Source: Nocardioides terrae
GTDB taxonomy: Bacteria; Actinomycetota; Actinomycetes; Propionibacteriales; Nocardioidaceae
Assembly (NCBI RefSeq): GCF_900112345.1
Contig: NZ_FOLB01000001.1
Coordinates: 124,001-188,000 of the forward strand
Length of the DNA: 64,000 nucleotides
Direction of reading: 5' to 3'
Shown one piece after another: positions 1 to 7,910 of the stretch. Each line of letters starts with the position of its first letter. Position 1 is the first letter of the stretch. A program made the translations under genes and the position numbers. The notes beneath the pieces are model-generated. The model saw only the letters and a program-made list of their open reading frames with translations. It had not been told where the DNA came from and did not search any database.

Positions 1-334
1 CCTCCATCCGCTCGACGGCCATGAAGTAGCAGAACTGCGCGCCGGTGACGGCCAGCAGCCCGTAGGCGGTCAGCAGGCCGAGGTTGGCGCGCAGCACGCC
101 CCAGCGGCCGCGGAGCGCCGCCAGCCCGAACGGCACCGCGACCGCGGCTCCGATCGCGGAGCGGACCAGCGCCGTCGTACCCGGCGTCCAGCCGGTGTCG
201 AACAGCGAGCTCGCGAACGATCCGGAGAGGCCGAAGGTGAGGGCCGAGGCGAGCGCCAGCAGGATCCCTGCCGCCGTCCGCTGGCCGGCCGCGCCCTGCC
301 CGGACACTGCCTCATCATGGGTCAAAGCGCTCAT
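1..334 (-). CDS. EamA/DMT-family transporter, N-terminal part (runs off window)
   Basis: The first 111 residues of an integral membrane protein are visible; the rest lies left of base 1. Hydrophobic segments at about residues 21-44, 55-74 and 85-107, the LTFGLSGSFA stretch in the first helix and an Arg-rich loop near residue 76 fit the drug/metabolite transporter (EamA) fold, which normally has ten helices in two repeats. Substrate cannot be deduced. The ATG at 334 is preceded by TAGCGT eight bases upstream, suggesting a leaderless mRNA. It diverges from a CGNR regulator only 38 bases away, a likely local regulator of it. Confidence 0.8.
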   Translation of the reverse strand, partial: MSALTHDEAVSGQGAAGQRTAAGILLALASALTFGLSGSFASSLFDTGWTPGTTALVRSAIGAAVAVPFGLAALRGRWGVLRANLGLLTAYGLLAVTGAQFCYFMAVERME

Positions 335-342
335 GGGTCATG

Positions 343-348
343 ACGCTA
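343..348 (-). promoter_or_regulatory. -10 hexamer TAGCGT for the EamA gene (leaderless)
   Basis: TAGCGT on the minus strand ends 8 bases before the ATG at 334, so transcription would begin at or next to the start codon. No Shine-Dalgarno sequence is present. It faces the -10 of the divergent CGNR gene 12 bases away. Confidence 0.5.
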
Positions 349-360
349 CGAGCGGTTGTG

Positions 361-366
361 TAACCT
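361..366 (+). promoter_or_regulatory. -10 hexamer TAACCT for the CGNR gene (leaderless)
   Basis: TAACCT ends exactly 6 bases before the GTG at 373, the spacing expected if the transcript starts on the GTG. This supports GTG 373 as the start rather than the ATG at 396. No ribosome binding site precedes it. Confidence 0.5.
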
Positions 367-372
367 GTCAAA

Positions 373-915
373 GTGGTTTTCGCCCATGACACGGAGATGT
401 CCCTGCAGTCGGCCGTCGCGCTCGTGAACACGCTCGGAGAACCCACGTTGGACGAGGTCTCCGACCTCACCGACTTCTTCGCGACCCACGACTACACGGG
501 TCGGCACGACCGCACCCGGTCCGAGCTGGACGACGTACGCGCGCTGCGACCGCGGCTGCGCGAGCTGCTGACCGCCGACCGTGACGCCGCCGTCGCCATC
601 GTGAACGCGATGCTCGCGGAGCACCGCGCGGTCCCCCGCCTGGTCCGGCACCCACCGCTCGACTGGCACATCCACGCCGTCCCGGACGACGCGCCGCTGG
701 CGACCCGGATCGCGGTGGAGACGGCGATGGCGATGATCGACGTCATCCGTGACGACGAGCTCTCGCGGCTCGGTGTGTGTGCCGACCACGACTGCGACGA
801 CGTCGTCCTCGACCTCTCCCGCAACCGCTCGAAGCGGTTCTGCTCGGTGGCCTGCGGCAACCGCAACGCCGTCGCGGCCTACCGCGCCCGCCAGGTCAGG
901 GCAGCGGAGGGATGA
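373..915 (+). CDS. CGNR zinc-finger (ABATE-type) putative transcriptional regulator
   Basis: 180 residues. The C-terminal end carries four cysteines (about residues 136, 141, 157 and 161) ending in CGNRNAVAAYRAR, the signature of the CGNR zinc finger; the N-terminal 120 residues match the helical ABATE-type stress-regulator domain in style. Family members are predicted DNA-binding regulators. It diverges from the EamA transporter with a 38-base spacer holding both promoters, so the transporter is the obvious target (inference). Its 3' end overlaps the convergent membrane protein gene by 20 bases. Confidence 0.85.
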   Translation: MVFAHDTEMSLQSAVALVNTLGEPTLDEVSDLTDFFATHDYTGRHDRTRSELDDVRALRPRLRELLTADRDAAVAIVNAMLAEHRAVPRLVRHPPLDWHIHAVPDDAPLATRIAVETAMAMIDVIRDDELSRLGVCADHDCDDVVLDLSRNRSKRFCSVACGNRNAVAAYRARQVRAAEG

Positions 916-2020
916 ACCGGTCGGGGGTCTCGATGAGCGCGCTCCCGGTGAGGACCGCGTTGACCCCGCCGACCGCCCACGACGTGACCGTCTCCCGGTC
1001 CAGCACGTGCTGCGTGCCGGTGGGGTCGGCGATGCTCGGGCAGGACATGTCGACGACGTAGTCGCGGAACGCTCCGCCGGTCCCCCTCAGCCGTAGCAGC
1101 GCCCACTCGCCGCCGCCCGGCGAGTAGCAGCTCGACGAGCCGAGCGGTGCGGCCGCGTCGACCGCTGCGACGAGGTACTTCGCGGCCCCCATCGACAGCT
1201 CCTGCTCGTAGACGAGGTCGTAGTCAAGGTGGGTGCTGGTCGCCCGGTAGGCGCAGACCGTCATCGAGACCGGCACGAAGTCGGGCGCCGTCGTGCCCGC
1301 GGGCGCGGGCGGGCTCTCGAGGAGCGGGTCGCACTCGCCGGTGACCTGGTGGGCCGAGGTCACGATCGACCGGCGCAGCGCGGCATCGTCGCTCGCGACC
1401 GAGACGGTCACGTCGCCGACCTCGACCGTCTGCCGAACCCAGCCGTCGCCGAGGTCGACGGTGCCCACCGGCACGTCACCGCCGAGCCAGACGTAGGGCG
1501 CCGCGGGCCGCCGTTGGAGGGCGGCGTCGTCGCAGGCCTGCGAGAGCTGCACCGGCCGGCCGACGTACGGCTGTCCCTCGTCCTCGAGCCGGCTGCCGTC
1601 GGCCTGGACCACTTGGCCGCCGCCGCACAGCGTCGGGTGGCCGCCCCGCGTGATCGGCGCCGAGCCCCAGCCCCACGTCACCGGGACGTAGACGGCGACG
1701 TCGTGCCAGACCTCGAGGCGGTAGCCGCCGGGCACCTGTGGGGCGACGTCCGACGGGCTCGGGCTGTGGCTGGCGCGCGGGCTGGGTGACGCGGCCTGGT
1801 CGACACCGTTCGAGCCGCTCAGGGCGACGCTCAGTCCGGTCCCGACCGCTACCACCGCCGCTGCCGCCGCCGCGACGGCCCAGCCGGACCGGCGGCGTCG
1901 CACGACCCCGCTGCGTGCTCGTTCCCGGACGCGGCGCACGGCCTCGGGTGACACCTCGGCCTCCCCGGCGAGGGTGGCCAGTCCGTCTCGGAACGCCTCC
2001 TCGAGCTCCCGCTCACGCAT
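896..2020 (-). CDS. Single-pass membrane protein, probable anti-sigma-like partner of the SigE-type factor
   Basis: 374 residues: a charged cytoplasmic N-terminus of about 44 residues ending in RRRR, one membrane helix (about 45-69), a Ser/Pro-rich linker and a large extracytoplasmic domain with about six cysteines that could form disulfides. I do not recognise the extracytoplasmic domain and see no zinc-binding HxxxCxxC motif in the N-terminus. Its start overlaps the end of the ECF sigma gene by 8 bases, the usual sigma/anti-sigma arrangement, so a role in sensing and holding the sigma factor is inferred from context and topology only. Confidence 0.65.
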   Translation of the reverse strand: MRERELEEAFRDGLATLAGEAEVSPEAVRRVRERARSGVVRRRRSGWAVAAAAAAVVAVGTGLSVALSGSNGVDQAASPSPRASHSPSPSDVAPQVPGGYRLEVWHDVAVYVPVTWGWGSAPITRGGHPTLCGGGQVVQADGSRLEDEGQPYVGRPVQLSQACDDAALQRRPAAPYVWLGGDVPVGTVDLGDGWVRQTVEVGDVTVSVASDDAALRRSIVTSAHQVTGECDPLLESPPAPAGTTAPDFVPVSMTVCAYRATSTHLDYDLVYEQELSMGAAKYLVAAVDAAAPLGSSSCYSPGGGEWALLRLRGTGGAFRDYVVDMSCPSIADPTGTQHVLDRETVTSWAVGGVNAVLTGSALIETPDRFIPPLP

Positions 2021-2534
2021 CGCGCTCCTCCTCTCCCAGCTCGCGGCGCAGCGCCTGCAGCGCCCGGTGCACGTAGGACCGCGCCGTCGCCTCGGAGCAG
2101 CCCAGGACCACGGCGATCTCCGAGTAGTCGCGGTCCTCGTAGAACCGCAGCGCCACGGCCGCGCGCTGACGGCGCGGCAGCGCCGCGCAGACCCGGCGCA
2201 CCGCGTCGACGGTCGTCACCTGCTCGGCCGGGTCCGACCCCTCGGTGAGCGAGACGACGGCGACCGGCGACTCGCGCCGGCCCGACCGCCGCCACAGCGA
2301 CACGTGGGCGTTGACGACCATCCGCCGCACGTAGGCGTCGGGGTCCTCTGCCCGCGAGATGCGGTCCCACCGGGGCAGCGCCCGCTCCAGGGCCGCCTGC
2401 ACGGCGTCCTCGGCCTCGACCTGGCTGCCGGTCACGACGTAGGCGAAGCGCAGCAGGGACGGCACCCGGGCGCTCGCCCAGGCGTCGAAGCCGCCGGCCG
2501 TCGCCGGTCTCGCGTCGCCCACTGTCACATCCAC
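2013..2534 (-). CDS. SigE-family ECF RNA polymerase sigma factor
   Basis: 173 residues with the two ECF domains: region 2 (about residues 18-85, including the LLRFAYVVTGS and VVNAHVSLWRR stretches typical of actinobacterial SigE-type proteins) and region 4 (about 112-165, helix-turn-helix in YSEIAVVLGCSEATARSYVHRA). It would direct RNA polymerase to a stress regulon. Start taken as GTG 2534; GTGs a few codons later are alternatives and no clear ribosome binding site separates them. The next gene, overlapping by 8 bases, encodes a membrane protein that may control it. Confidence 0.85.
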   Translation of the reverse strand: MDVTVGDARPATAGGFDAWASARVPSLLRFAYVVTGSQVEAEDAVQAALERALPRWDRISRAEDPDAYVRRMVVNAHVSLWRRSGRRESPVAVVSLTEGSDPAEQVTTVDAVRRVCAALPRRQRAAVALRFYEDRDYSEIAVVLGCSEATARSYVHRALQALRRELGEEERDA

Positions 2535-2589
2535 GCACGACAGACGCCCCGGGGCGAGGTTTCGCGGCAGGGCGGCGCGGAATTTTCTG

Positions 2590-3384
2590 CTAGTCGCCGA
2601 GGAAGCGCTGCACCGTGGCGAGGAAGACGTCCGGCTTCTCCGAGTGCAGCCAGTGGCCGGCGCCCTTGATCGTCACCTTGCGGTAGTGCGGGAACCAGTG
2701 GCGCATCGTCTCGTCGTACGCCGGCTGGACGTAGCCGGAGGTCTCCCCCGCGAGCCAGAGCACCCGACCGGCGTACGGCTGGTGCCCGGCGAGCGCCTCG
2801 GCCGGCCAGCCCGACAGGACCGTCCCGTCGCGCACGATCGCCTCGAGGTTGGCCGCCCAGCGCCAGCCGTCCTGACCCTCCCGGCGCAGGTTCTGCAGCA
2901 GGAACGCGCGGATGGTCGGGTCGGACACCTGCTCGGCGAGGAGGTTGTCGGCGTCCTCGCGGCGCGCGAGCCGGGACAGGTCGAGGTCGAGGAGGATCCG
3001 GGCGTAGCCGAGCACGCCGTCGGTCGCGTCGGGGTCGTCGCCGTAGTCGACCGGCGACATGTCGGCGACGACGAGCCGCTCGACCAGGTCGGGGCGGGTC
3101 AGCGCGAGGACCATCGCCACCTTGCCGCCCATCGAGTGGCCCACCACCGTCGCGGGGCCCTCGGTCTTCAGCAGGGCCGCCACCTGGGCGGCCATGTCGA
3201 GGTAGTCGACGTGCTCGGTCCAGGCCGAGCGACCGTGGTTCGGCAGGTCGACGAGCGCGACGCGGTGCCGGTCCGACAGGCCCTTCGCGATCGTCATCCA
3301 GTTGCGACCCTGGCCGAAGAGCCCGTGCAGGAAGACGACCCGCGAGCCGGTCTCGCCGAGCCGCAGGACGTGGAGGTCACTCAC
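2590..3384 (-). CDS. Alpha/beta-fold hydrolase
   Basis: 264 residues, a typical single-domain length. Visible motifs: oxyanion HGLFGQG (about 20-26), nucleophile elbow GHSMGGK with Ser84, acid region in the LAGETSGY segment, and catalytic His at about 244 in GAGHWLHSEKP. The YbfF-like layout (FLHGLFG, then LPNHGRS) suggests a small esterase or thioesterase; the substrate is unknown. It overlaps the upstream TMEM175 gene by 4 bases, so the two are co-transcribed. Confidence 0.85.
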   Translation of the reverse strand: MSDLHVLRLGETGSRVVFLHGLFGQGRNWMTIAKGLSDRHRVALVDLPNHGRSAWTEHVDYLDMAAQVAALLKTEGPATVVGHSMGGKVAMVLALTRPDLVERLVVADMSPVDYGDDPDATDGVLGYARILLDLDLSRLARREDADNLLAEQVSDPTIRAFLLQNLRREGQDGWRWAANLEAIVRDGTVLSGWPAEALAGHQPYAGRVLWLAGETSGYVQPAYDETMRHWFPHYRKVTIKGAGHWLHSEKPDVFLATVQRFLGD

Positions 3385-3986
3385 GCCGTCTCACCGTCGT
3401 GCATCTTCCCCTCCTCCTCCAGCCACCGCTCCACCCGACGGTCGGGGACGAGCCACATCAGGGCCACGGCGACGAACGGGATGACGCCGAGCCACGGCTC
3501 GATGAAGGCCAGCCCGATGCCGCACAGGTAGAGGATCGGCGAGACCTTGCCCTTGTAGTCGGACCCGAAGACCTCGTCGAGGTGGCCGCTGGTCGGCAGG
3601 CGGCGGATCGTCTGGACGAGGAGGAAGTAGGCGATCGCGGCGCCGATGAGGTTCGCGCCGTAGACGACCGTCGGCGTCCGGGCGAGCTCGGTCTCGTCCA
3701 TCCACCGCGTGGTGAACGGGTAGAGCGAGATCCAGAAGAGCAGGTGCAGGTTGGCCCAGAGCACCACGCCGTCGACGTGCCGGACGACCTGGAAGAGGTG
3801 GTGGTGGTTGTTCCAGTAGATGCCGACGTAGACGAAGCTGAGCAGGTAGGTGAGCAGGCTGATGCCGGTGGTGTCCCACAGGGCGTGCAACGTCGGATGG
3901 TGCGGGGTCCTCAGCTCCAGGACCATGATCGTGATGATGATGGCCAGGACGCCGTCGCTGAACGCCTCGAGCCGGCTGCTCTTCAT
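3381..3986 (-). CDS. TMEM175-family (DUF1211) potassium channel-like membrane protein
   Basis: 201 residues with the family signature RLEAFSDGVLAIIIT at residues 5-19 (R-x3-FSD in the first pore helix), followed by about five further hydrophobic segments and the conserved WNNHHH stretch. Bacterial TMEM175 proteins are six-helix subunits that assemble as tetrameric K+-selective channels. One repeat is present, as expected for bacteria. Its stop overlaps the start of the downstream alpha/beta hydrolase. A role in K+ leak or membrane potential is inference from the family. Confidence 0.85.
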   Translation of the reverse strand: MKSSRLEAFSDGVLAIIITIMVLELRTPHHPTLHALWDTTGISLLTYLLSFVYVGIYWNNHHHLFQVVRHVDGVVLWANLHLLFWISLYPFTTRWMDETELARTPTVVYGANLIGAAIAYFLLVQTIRRLPTSGHLDEVFGSDYKGKVSPILYLCGIGLAFIEPWLGVIPFVAVALMWLVPDRRVERWLEEEGKMHDGETA

Positions 3987-4028
3987 GACGGCATCATCCC
4001 AGCCGACGTACGCCGGCCGGCGGAGGCG

Positions 4029-4838
4029 TCAGAAGTCGAACCCGTCGAAGACGTCGCCGATGCCGTCGCCGATCCCGCCGAACACGTCGCCGACCCCGTC
4101 GCCGATTCCCCCGACCATGTCGCCGACCCCGCTGCCGATCGCGCCGATCCCGTCGCCGAGACCCTCGGCCAGACCGCCGAGCCCCCAGAGGATGTCGTCG
4201 GCGAACATGCCGACGAACAGCCAGTCGAGCGGACCGAAGCCGGCGAAGTAGCCGCGGGCGTAGGGCTGGTACTGCCGGCCGCCCTGCCAGTAGGGCACCC
4301 GCTGGGGGCCGACCATGACCTGGCGGATGTCCGGCGCGGCGCCGACGCGCAGCCGGTCGGCGTCCAGCGCACAGGCAGGCACCTGCTTGACCGAGCCGTC
4401 GGGGAACGTCCACGGGACGTCGGTCTTGGAGATGCCGTGGCGGGGGTCGAAGAAGCACGGCGGGCGCCGCGTCGGCAGCTGTTCGCCCTTCACTCGCGCG
4501 CGGACGCAGTCGATGGCGTAGCGGCCGTCCTCGACGATGCTCGTCGCGTGGGAGACGTCCTCGGGCCGCGCCATCGCGTCCGCGGACTGCTTGGCCGACT
4601 CATAGGCGTCCAGCGCGCGCTGGTAGTCCGCCCGGGTGCCCTCGTCGAGCTCGACGCCGCCCAGCTCGAGATCGAGGGCCCGCAGCTGGTCCCCCAGGGC
4701 GGTGACGTCCTCGTAGGCCAGCTTCTTGACCGGCTCGAGCTCGCGGCGCTTGCGCTCGAGCTCACGCTTCTTGCTCGACCTCGACGCCACGACGGCGACG
4801 ACGACGATGAGTGCTACGAGGATGAGGAACCCGGCCAT
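4029..4838 (-). CDS. Membrane-anchored protein of unknown function with a Gly-Asp repeat tail
   Basis: 269 residues. An N-terminal membrane helix (about 2-20) is followed by a basic patch and a helical, probably coiled-coil region (about 22-90), a central domain with three cysteines, then a short hydrophobic segment and a C-terminal tail of about 40 residues built from 7-11 residue units of the form GDGIGDVFGGI. I do not recognise a named family. Start ATG 4838 is chosen because TACGCT lies 7 bases upstream (leaderless); the much longer open frame to 6035 is an antisense shadow of the MFS gene. Confidence 0.6.
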   Translation of the reverse strand: MAGFLILVALIVVVAVVASRSSKKRELERKRRELEPVKKLAYEDVTALGDQLRALDLELGGVELDEGTRADYQRALDAYESAKQSADAMARPEDVSHATSIVEDGRYAIDCVRARVKGEQLPTRRPPCFFDPRHGISKTDVPWTFPDGSVKQVPACALDADRLRVGAAPDIRQVMVGPQRVPYWQGGRQYQPYARGYFAGFGPLDWLFVGMFADDILWGLGGLAEGLGDGIGAIGSGVGDMVGGIGDGVGDVFGGIGDGIGDVFDGFDF

Positions 4839-4845
4839 GACGCCC

Positions 4846-4851
4846 AGCGTA
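4846..4851 (-). promoter_or_regulatory. -10 hexamer TACGCT, leaderless start of the Gly-Asp tail protein
   Basis: TACGCT on the minus strand lies 7 bases before ATG 4838 and fixes the start of this otherwise ambiguous reading frame. No Shine-Dalgarno sequence is visible. Confidence 0.45.
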
Positions 4852-4888
4852 CGGCCGCCGCCCCAAGCCCGAGCTCCGAGTGAGGGCG

Positions 4889-6391
4889 TCAGGCGGGCGT
4901 CGGGGCGGGGCTGAGCGGACGCTTGCCCGGTCCGTCGTCCTCGCCCTGATCCTTGTCCTCCGCAGTGAGCGGCTGGGCGATGCTCTCCAGCGACTTGCCC
5001 TCCGCCTTGACGCCCAGGAAGGCCTCGACGATGCCACCGGCGACCATGAGCGCGGCGCCGACGAAGTAGCCGATCGCGATGGCGGTGATGTCCTTGTCGG
5101 CCGAGGCCCGGTCGATCAGCCAGCCGAAGAACAGCGGGCCGCTGATGCCGCCGGCCGCGGTGCCGACCGCGTAGAAGAACGCGATGCACAGTGCCCGGGT
5201 CTCCATCGGGAAGACCTCGCTGGCGGTGAGGTAGGCCGCGCTCGCTCCGGCGGAGGCGAAGAAGAAGATGATCGACCCCATCAGGGTGAGGGTCACGGCG
5301 CTGAAGTCGCCGAGGAAGATGCCGGCGCCGGCCAGCAGCACGCCGGAGAGGATGTAGGTCCCCGAGATCATCTTGACCCGGCCGAGCCGGTCGAACAGCG
5401 GGCTGAGCAGCAGCGCGCCGACGAAGTTGCTGGCGGCGAAGACCGCGAGGTACCACCCGGTCTGCTTCACGCCGAGGAACGTCGAGAGGGTGTCGCCGTA
5501 GGTGAAGAAGAAGGCGTTGTAGAGGAACGCCTGCCCGATGAAGAGCGAGAGGCAGAGGATCGTCCGCTTGGGGTAGAGCGTGGTGACCGTGCGGGCGATC
5601 ATCAGGAAGCCGATCGTGCGGCGCTGGCGGATCGTGATCGTGTCGTCCACGTCGTCCAGCTGCTTGCCGGACTCCTCCTCGACGGTGCGCTCGATGTCGC
5701 TGACGATCTCCTCCGCCTCGTCGCCGCGCCCGTGGATGAAGAGCCAGCGGGGACTCTCGGGAACGTGGCGGCGCACGATGAGGATGCCGACGGCGAGGAC
5801 GGCGCCGAGGCCGAAGGCGAGCCGCCAGCCCCACGAGGCGTCGACGACGTTGGGGTCGAGCAGCGGGATGGTGAGCAGCGAGCCGCCCGCGGCCCCCACC
5901 CAGAACGAGCCGTTGATGGCGACGTCCACCCGCCCGCGGTAGGGCGCAGGGATCAGCTCGTCGATCGCGGAGTTGATGGCGGCGTACTCGCCCCCGATGC
6001 CGGTCCCGGTGAGGAACCGGGCGGCGAAGTACCACGCGGGGTTGGGCGAGAAGGCGGTGAGCACGGTCGCCACCGCGTAGACGCCCAGCGTCACCAGGAA
6101 GAGCTTCTTCCGGCCGAACCGGTCGGTGAGGTGTCCGAAGAACAGCGCCCCCAGGCAGGCACCGGCGACGTACGCCGACCCGGCGAAGCCGACGTCGAAG
6201 CTGCTCATGCCCAGACCGGTGTCATGGGGCTTGAGGGCGTCGGACATCGACCCGACGATCGTGACCTCGAGCCCGTCGAGGATCCAGACGGTGCCTAGCC
6301 CGATCACCACGAGCCAGTGCCAGCGTGCCCACGGCAACCGGTCCAGCCGGGCCGGGATGTCGGTGGTGATCCGACCGGTCTCGACGCTCAT
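4889..6391 (-). CDS. MFS transporter, metabolite:H+ symporter type
   Basis: 500 residues with twelve predicted membrane helices. The loop 2-3 motif is visible as GHLTDRFGRKK (about residue 84), and the matching loop 8-9 copy as DRLGRVK. The N-terminal WILDGLEVTIVGS stretch matches sugar/aromatic-acid porter relatives such as niacin or benzoate carriers. A hydrophilic loop between helices 6 and 7 (about 220-260) is normal for this group. Substrate unknown; no pathway genes adjoin it. A lone GGTAACC lies at 6400-6406 just upstream, and no good ribosome binding site precedes the ATG. Confidence 0.85.
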   Translation of the reverse strand: MSVETGRITTDIPARLDRLPWARWHWLVVIGLGTVWILDGLEVTIVGSMSDALKPHDTGLGMSSFDVGFAGSAYVAGACLGALFFGHLTDRFGRKKLFLVTLGVYAVATVLTAFSPNPAWYFAARFLTGTGIGGEYAAINSAIDELIPAPYRGRVDVAINGSFWVGAAGGSLLTIPLLDPNVVDASWGWRLAFGLGAVLAVGILIVRRHVPESPRWLFIHGRGDEAEEIVSDIERTVEEESGKQLDDVDDTITIRQRRTIGFLMIARTVTTLYPKRTILCLSLFIGQAFLYNAFFFTYGDTLSTFLGVKQTGWYLAVFAASNFVGALLLSPLFDRLGRVKMISGTYILSGVLLAGAGIFLGDFSAVTLTLMGSIIFFFASAGASAAYLTASEVFPMETRALCIAFFYAVGTAAGGISGPLFFGWLIDRASADKDITAIAIGYFVGAALMVAGGIVEAFLGVKAEGKSLESIAQPLTAEDKDQGEDDGPGKRPLSPAPTPA

Positions 6392-6441
6392 GGAGCGCCG
6401 GTAACCAGAAGTGACTCTCGTCTAGCGCACGGGTCCTGCCT

Positions 6442-7668
6442 CTATCTGCGTCGGGCGAATCGCACGTCGCCGTTGGCGAGCCGGTCGGCGGTGTAGCGGG
6501 GGTCGTGGACGCGATGGTGGTGGTGGCTGCAGAGGCTGACGCCGTCATTGAGGTCGGTGCGGCCGCCCTTGCTCCACTCCCGCCAGTGGTGGGTCTCGCA
6601 CATCGAGGCGGGCATGTCGCAGCCTTCGGCGCGGCAGGTCTTGTCGCGGAAGGCGATGGCCTTGTTCTGGGCGTTGCTGAACAGGCGCCGTTCACGTCCG
6701 AGGTCGAGGACCTCGCCCTTGCCGCCGAGCACGACCGGGGCGATGCCGGCGGTGCAGGCCAGCCGTCGGATCTCGGTGGCCGAGAGTGCCTCGCCACCGA
6801 CGACCTCCCCGACGCCGAGGTCGTTGCGGAGCGACTCAAGGCTGATGGTGACCAGCACGGTGGTGGCCCGCCCCCCGTGCTGCGGGAGGATCGCGGGGTC
6901 GAGGCGCTCCAGCAGCGAGCAGAACGCCTGGCCGAGGATCTGCGGGTAGGTCCCCTCGCCCCGCCGCTCACTGCGCCGGGGGGAGGTGAAGGCGTCGAGA
7001 TAGGTCTGGAGCCGGTGCGCGACCGCATCGGGCAGCACGGCGGTGATCCGGGTGGTGCCGTCACCGTCGGGCCGGAGGCTGAGGCTGGTCTTCTTGAAGG
7101 CTGAGGCTTCTTCGGCCTCGAGGCGGCGGGCCAGGGCGGCCTCGGCGTCGTCGAGGTCGAGGGCCTGGAGGATCCGCTTGCCCAGCCGGCGCAGCTCCGA
7201 GGGAGTGTGCTGGGCAGCCAGCCCGACCAGCACGGTCTCGGCCTTGGCGCGGGTCTCGATCGCGACCTCGGCGGGCAGGTCATCCAGCGCACGGGCGATG
7301 ACGTGGGCCTGGTCGACATGCACCGTGCCGTCGGCCAGGCCGGCGCGAAGCACCTCGTAGCGCCGATCGAGTGCCTCGGCCAGGCGCTGGTCGGCACGCG
7401 CCGCCTTCCGGTCGCGCCGGTTGTGCGCGACCTGCCAGGCCGCCACGTCACGACCGGCGTCGGTCTGGGCCACATCGGCCGAGCAGGCGATCAGCCGCAG
7501 CTCCAGCTCGTCGAGCTGCGCCCTGGCCGCGACGACGCCGCGCATCGCCACCTCGCGGGCGGAGGACTCCATGAACACCGGGCTCACGCTCGACACGTCC
7601 TTGAGCGCGCTCGACACCGAGTCGAGAGCACCGAGCACAGGATGTGCGGGAGTGTGAGGAGCGGACAT
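6442..7668 (-). CDS. DUF222 / HNH endonuclease (13E12 repeat family)
   Basis: 408 residues from ATG 7668 (a GTG at 7701 would add 11). Residues about 30-330 are the helical DUF222 domain; the C-terminal 65 residues hold an HNH-type motif: C-x4-C (CRAEGCDMP), CETHHWREW, NGxxLCxxHHHxxH in SLCSHHHHRVHD. These genes are multicopy in actinobacteria and are the 13E12/REP13E12 proteins of mycobacteria; their real role is unclear, with DNA damage or mobile-DNA maintenance proposed. A LexA-like palindrome at 7707-7722 sits right at its promoter. No terminal repeats or target duplications are visible, so it is not an active element here. Confidence 0.85.
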   Translation of the reverse strand: MSAPHTPAHPVLGALDSVSSALKDVSSVSPVFMESSAREVAMRGVVAARAQLDELELRLIACSADVAQTDAGRDVAAWQVAHNRRDRKAARADQRLAEALDRRYEVLRAGLADGTVHVDQAHVIARALDDLPAEVAIETRAKAETVLVGLAAQHTPSELRRLGKRILQALDLDDAEAALARRLEAEEASAFKKTSLSLRPDGDGTTRITAVLPDAVAHRLQTYLDAFTSPRRSERRGEGTYPQILGQAFCSLLERLDPAILPQHGGRATTVLVTISLESLRNDLGVGEVVGGEALSATEIRRLACTAGIAPVVLGGKGEVLDLGRERRLFSNAQNKAIAFRDKTCRAEGCDMPASMCETHHWREWSKGGRTDLNDGVSLCSHHHHRVHDPRYTADRLANGDVRFARRR

Positions 7669-7706
7669 GTCGAGCGGCTTCCGAGAGGGCTGGTGTAACA
7701 CCCTTA

Positions 7707-7722
7707 TCGTACACCTGTTCGA
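7707..7722. promoter_or_regulatory. Probable LexA (SOS) box TCGTACACCTGTTCGA
   Basis: The site matches the actinobacterial LexA consensus TCGAAC-N4-GTTCGA at 11 of 12 conserved positions; on the minus strand it reads TCGAAC-AGGT-GTACGA. It lies 39 bases upstream of the ATG at 7668, where it would cover the promoter. Several mycobacterial 13E12 genes are reported to be LexA-controlled, which fits. Confidence 0.7.
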
Positions 7723-7910
7723 GCACCGAAGGAAAGCCCGATGACATCATTTCCCCAGGTCAGGCCGAACTTCCGTCCACCGGCACCACTGAGATCTGTG
7801 CACCAGAACTGGCCCGCTGCGGGACACGAGTGGCATCTGTGACTGGTGGGCGTCATCAGCGGTCACGCTCTGCCTGGGCCGGCGCTGGCACATGCGCGCA
7901 ACTCGGACCA

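Noticed and set aside
3399..4883. 494-codon plus-strand frame opposite TMEM175 and the Gly-Asp tail gene
   Set aside because: The minus-strand genes have clear membrane helices, motifs and starts; this frame has none.
4839..6035. N-terminal extension of the Gly-Asp tail gene through the MFS region
   Set aside because: The extra 399 residues are an out-of-frame shadow of the transporter; a -10 box and ATG at 4838 give the true start.
6400..6406. GGTAACC upstream of the MFS gene, like the half-site before meaA
   Set aside because: No second arm is present, so it is only a half-site and expected by chance.
6442..7722. Possible transposon remnant around the HNH gene
   Set aside because: No terminal inverted repeats, target duplications or transposase motifs; DUF222/HNH genes are ordinary in actinobacteria.
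7723..7910. Possible short gene between the HNH and dehydrogenase genes
   Set aside because: No start with a ribosome site or -10 box and no protein-like composition.
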